Source of the DNA: Legionella genomosp. 1
GTDB taxonomy: Bacteria > Pseudomonadota > Gammaproteobacteria > Legionellales > Legionellaceae
DNA: 6,812 nucleotides
Direction: 5' to 3'
NCBI GenBank assembly: GCA_945901965.1
Contig: CAMDMN010000118.1
Coordinates: 1 to 6,812 of the forward strand
A model generated the notes under the pieces. That model was not told the origin of the DNA. It worked only from the letters and a program-made list of their open reading frames with translations, and searched no databases. The position numbers and the translations under genes were made by a program. Shown here piece after piece: positions 4,494-6,812 of this stretch; the stretch's first letter is position 1, and each line of letters begins with the position of its first letter.

Positions 4494-6269
4494 ATGCCTA
4501 AAATATTTCCTGTTTCCACTTCAAGCAACACGTCAAGAGCTACCTTAGTCGCTGAAGAAGATCATCATCATTTATCAGACTCAAGTGCTGAAAGCTTTTC
4601 CAGTCCGCGTTCAGCTTTTACTGTGGTGGCTAGCGTTAAATCTTTAATGCCATTTGCGAGATATTCTTCACACTTTCATCCATTCCCTCCATTAATTTCA
4701 TTAATACAATTTTGTTGTCTAATCGATCTTAGATCAAAGGTTGATGATGCTTATTTGGCAAGACTTTTGGCTACTATGCAATCAGAATTTATAAGATATA
4801 AATCTAGAAATGGGAAAGGATTTGAGCGTATTGAAGAACATATTATAGGCTATCTTAATTTTGCTATAGTTAATCTTGAGGAAGTGGAGGAATCTTCTCT
4901 AATAGATATAAAGGTAGCGAAAACACATGATCTTATTAGTGGTATATTTTCAAAAACTCTTTCAGAATTTTTGAAAGCTAGGCGTATTAAAGCGACGTTG
5001 CCAGAAGATTTTGCTGAAGATGTTGATTTTTCTGGTGGCGCGGCAGCTGGTGCTTCTTTATCAGCAGCTACTGAAGTTGTCGTTGAAAAAAAGCATAAAC
5101 TTACTGAATCTGGTAAGAAATTACTTATTAGTATTAAAAAAGGTAAGATTTATGAAGTTGAATCTATTTTAGCGCGTAAACCAGAATTAGCTATAGAAGG
5201 AAATGAAGAATCAACTATTCTTTCTGATGCTGCTTTTTTTGGGCATGTAGGTATTTTAGAATTAATCGTAAACGCACTTAATAAACTTACAACTGAAGAT
5301 ATTATTCTACGAGATTATTATGGGCGTGCAGTTGGCAAAGGTAAAGATAATAAACTTCCTGCACTCCTTTGGGCTGCAGTAAATGGAAAACTTGATGCTT
5401 TAAAATATTTATGTTCAATAGATGGTGTAAAATCATCTTTAAAATTAATAGATCTTGAAGAAGTTATTGCAGAAGTATTAGTTAGTCACGAAATTGAAAA
5501 AAAACCAAATCCGTATAAAGAAATAGCAGACTTTTTGCAATTGATTCATGCGGAATTTTTACCTGCAGCTAAAGTTATGGAATCTAGTGTTAAAGCTCCA
5601 GTCGAGGGTGCAGCCACAACAAATAGAAATCAAGTTAAAACATTAAGCAAAGCTATTCATGCTGGTGATGCTGCCAAAGTTAAAAGTATATTAACTATAG
5701 ATCCAATCCTCGCTGCGAATGGTAACTCTAAGAAATCAATTTTTTCAGAAGCTACGTGCTTTGGTAATCTTGAAATTGTAAAATTAGTTATGGCAAACTT
5801 ACCTCCCGATTATGACTACGGTCAATTATTAGGTAGTGGCATTAATCAAAATTCAGCAGTGCTTATGTCTGCATTAGCAGGCAAGATGGATATTCTTAAA
5901 TTCTTGCTTTCAAATACAAGAATTCTTCATTTAATTGCATCAAGAGACATATTATGGGCGATTAAAAAAATAGAAGATTTTGTTTTTGAAGAAGAGCTAG
6001 ATGTTGAAAAAAAATATGATTGGCCATTTCATCAATTTAAAGTACCTATACCGATTTATATTAAAATTTATGATTTTTTAAATCACGTATATTATAACCA
6101 TGCAGCAAAAGCCATGGTTCCAAAATCAGCATGGGATCGTTATATGGATTGTCATGTCCCTGGACGTGGTATGATGTTATTTACTCCTCGACCAGCTGAA
6201 GCTGGAATCAAAAGAAGAATTGATGAAACAGAAGAAGATTTTGATCTTAGTTATAGTTCAACTCTCTGA
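4494..6269 (+). CDS. Ankyrin-repeat protein with duplicated module, putative host-directed effector
   Basis: This is a 591-residue protein of no recognised named family. Residues 1-60 are Ser/His-rich and probably disordered. Residues 63-77 are hydrophobic but too short and interrupted for a clear membrane helix. Residues 80-165 look helical. An Ala/Gly linker (181-192) leads to two copies of one ankyrin module. In copy 1, LAIEGNEESTILSDAAFFG starts at 232 and LLWAAVNGKLDALKYL at 291. In copy 2, LAANGNSKKSIFSEATCFG starts at 406 and VLMSALAGKMDILKFL at 456. Each copy ends in a shared helix with DFL...AAK.M (346-362 and 527-541). About six degenerate ankyrin repeats are visible. The tail (about 573-591) has a KRR cluster and then the acidic DETEEDFD. 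No signal peptide is seen. Ankyrin proteins of this build are often type IV (Dot/Icm) effectors in Legionellales; this is inference. The ATG has no clear ribosome binding site but lies about 25 nt after a good promoter; the next in-frame Met, M52, is no better. Confidence 0.85.
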   Translation: MPKIFPVSTSSNTSRATLVAEEDHHHLSDSSAESFSSPRSAFTVVASVKSLMPFARYSSHFHPFPPLISLIQFCCLIDLRSKVDDAYLARLLATMQSEFIRYKSRNGKGFERIEEHIIGYLNFAIVNLEEVEESSLIDIKVAKTHDLISGIFSKTLSEFLKARRIKATLPEDFAEDVDFSGGAAAGASLSAATEVVVEKKHKLTESGKKLLISIKKGKIYEVESILARKPELAIEGNEESTILSDAAFFGHVGILELIVNALNKLTTEDIILRDYYGRAVGKGKDNKLPALLWAAVNGKLDALKYLCSIDGVKSSLKLIDLEEVIAEVLVSHEIEKKPNPYKEIADFLQLIHAEFLPAAKVMESSVKAPVEGAATTNRNQVKTLSKAIHAGDAAKVKSILTIDPILAANGNSKKSIFSEATCFGNLEIVKLVMANLPPDYDYGQLLGSGINQNSAVLMSALAGKMDILKFLLSNTRILHLIASRDILWAIKKIEDFVFEEELDVEKKYDWPFHQFKVPIPIYIKIYDFLNHVYYNHAAKAMVPKSAWDRYMDCHVPGRGMMLFTPRPAEAGIKRRIDETEEDFDLSYSSTL

Positions 6270-6278
6270 CGGTCGTGG

Positions 6279-6340
6279 AACAGTTAGTTTTTTGATCAAA
6301 TGAAATATCCGAGCCGCAACCGTTAGGGAGCTGAACTGTT
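6279..6340. repeat. Structured intergenic region with nested inverted repeats
   Basis: AACAGTT (6279-6285) is the inverse of AACTGTT (6334-6340). Between them lie the perfect palindrome TTTGATCAAA (6291-6300) and the segment GAGCCGCAACCGTTAGGGAG (6311-6330). The latter can also form a local hairpin, GCAACCGTT (6316-6324) with AACTGTTGC (6334-6342), eight pairs with one mismatch. The G+C content rises here compared with the flanks. It may be a second repeat family or the transcript end of the ankyrin gene; no T tract follows the hairpin directly. Confidence 0.4.
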
Positions 6341-6366
6341 GCTGATTCGTTTTCTACGTGTTTATA

Positions 6367-6395
6367 TCGTCATTATAGATAGGGTTTGTTATACT
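6367..6395 (+). promoter_or_regulatory. Extended -10 promoter of yjdM
   Basis: TATACT at 6390-6395 is preceded by TG at 6387-6388 with one base between, the extended -10 form. TCGTCA at 6367-6372 (4 of 6 to TTGACA) lies 17 nt upstream. Transcription would begin near 6402, leaving a leader of about 22 nt that contains the ribosome binding site. Confidence 0.6.
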
Positions 6396-6413
6396 GAACT
6401 ATCTTTTTTAAAT

Positions 6414-6417
6414 AGGA
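6414..6417 (+). promoter_or_regulatory. Ribosome binding site supporting the TTG start of yjdM
   Basis: AGGA stands 6 nt before TTG. The first internal ATG lies beyond the first zinc-ribbon cysteine pair, so the TTG is the only start that keeps the domain whole. Confidence 0.7.
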
Positions 6418-6423
6418 ATTAAC

Positions 6424-6765
6424 TTGAGTCTATTGCCCCAATGCCCTATCTGTAGTTCAGAATATACTTATGAAGATGGCAATATGATGATTTGTCCAGA
6501 ATGTACTCACGAATGGAACAATGAAGTAACCACAGACGTTGAAGATGATAAAAGAATTATCAAAGATGCAAATGGGCAGGTTCTGCAGGATGGCGATACT
6601 GTTACCGTGATAAAAGATCTAAAAATAAAAGGATCATCGCAAGTTGTTAAAGTAGGCACTAAAGTTAAATCTATTCGCCTAGTTGATGGCGATCATGATA
6701 TTGATTGCAAAATTGAAGGAATTGGACCGATGCAATTAAAATCTCAGTTTGTTAAGAAAGGATAG
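6424..6765 (+). CDS. yjdM: Zinc-ribbon protein of the YjdM/PhnA family
   Basis: This small 113-residue protein follows E. coli YjdM (111 residues, formerly PhnA) along its whole length. An N-terminal zinc ribbon has C7-x2-C10 and C24-x2-C27. It is followed by a variable acidic link (about 34-43) and a conserved beta-rich C-terminal domain with KDANGQVLQDGDTVTVIKDL (47-66), KGSSQVVKVGTKVKSIRLV (69-87) and GDHDIDCKI (89-97), ending KSQFVKKG. The old name comes from the phosphonate regulon, but the protein is not the phosphonoacetate hydrolase also called PhnA, and its biochemical role is not established. The start is TTG at 6424: AGGA at 6414-6417 is 6 nt upstream, and the protein then begins MSLLPQCP, level with MSLPHCP of E. 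coli. It has its own promoter and no operon partner in view. Confidence 0.93.
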   Translation: MSLLPQCPICSSEYTYEDGNMMICPECTHEWNNEVTTDVEDDKRIIKDANGQVLQDGDTVTVIKDLKIKGSSQVVKVGTKVKSIRLVDGDHDIDCKIEGIGPMQLKSQFVKKG

Positions 6766-6791
6766 TTTAATCGACTAATGTAGGGTGGCCC

Positions 6792-6812
6792 TTGTAGCCT
6801 TGATGCAGCGCA
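6792..6812 (+). repeat. REP-like palindromic unit, copy D (cut by window end)
   Basis: TTGTAGCCTTGATGCAGCGC and one further A match copy C at 20 of 21 positions (G for A at 6802). The rest of the unit lies outside the window. It begins 27 bp after the yjdM stop codon, again in a gene-end position. Confidence 0.75.

Noticed and set aside
1104..4662. Shared peptide KSLMPF in the RoxA C-terminus and the ankyrin protein N-terminus
   Set aside because: Only six residues, with different codons and unrelated surroundings; coincidence.
3145..6780. 11-bp direct repeat ATCGACTAATG at 3145-3155 and 6770-6780, each just after a gene
   Set aside because: Several 11-bp matches are expected by chance in a window of this size, and no flanking similarity extends it, so it is not taken as an attachment site.

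Overview
This AT-rich window carries two kinds of gene: conserved gammaproteobacterial housekeeping genes, and genes that look like host-directed effectors. The RoxA, PyrD and YjdM homologues follow their Escherichia coli counterparts closely along their whole length, which points to a gammaproteobacterium. The low G+C, an ankyrin-repeat protein with an acidic C-terminal tail, and a YopJ-like acyltransferase together suggest a host-associated lineage such as the Legionellales (Legionella, Coxiella, Aquicella or Berkiella types). That placement is inference; no rRNA or other phylogenetic marker is present.

Layout, all genes on the + strand. (1) 21-1199: roxA, the 2-oxoglutarate oxygenase that hydroxylates ribosomal protein L16. 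Directly behind it lies a long inverted repeat made of two head-to-head REP-like units ending in a T tract, probably its terminator. (2) 1291-1680: a gene-free stretch with repeat debris. (3) 1729-2601 and 2643-3116: a two-gene cassette. The first gene is YopJ-like: H71, D90 and C134 fall at the same spacing as H109, E128 and C172 of YopJ. The second is a 157-residue protein I do not recognise, 41 bp downstream with a strong ribosome binding site. (4) 3117-3396: a gap holding a lone terminus resembling IS6-family inverted repeats and a third REP-like unit. (5) 3397-4404: pyrD, class 2 dihydroorotate dehydrogenase. (6) 4494-6269: a 591-residue ankyrin protein built from two diverged copies of one module, behind a good sigma70-type promoter. 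(7) 6270-6423: a structured intergenic region and an extended -10 promoter. (8) 6424-6765: yjdM (phnA), starting at TTG. (9) A fourth REP-like unit is cut off by the window end.

The housekeeping genes act in ribosome modification and pyrimidine synthesis (yjdM has no settled role) and do not form an obvious pathway together. The effector-like genes sit between them as insertions, with repeat debris around the first cassette. The most notable content is the YopJ-like gene with its unknown partner. I saw no RNA genes, CRISPR array or intact transposase.
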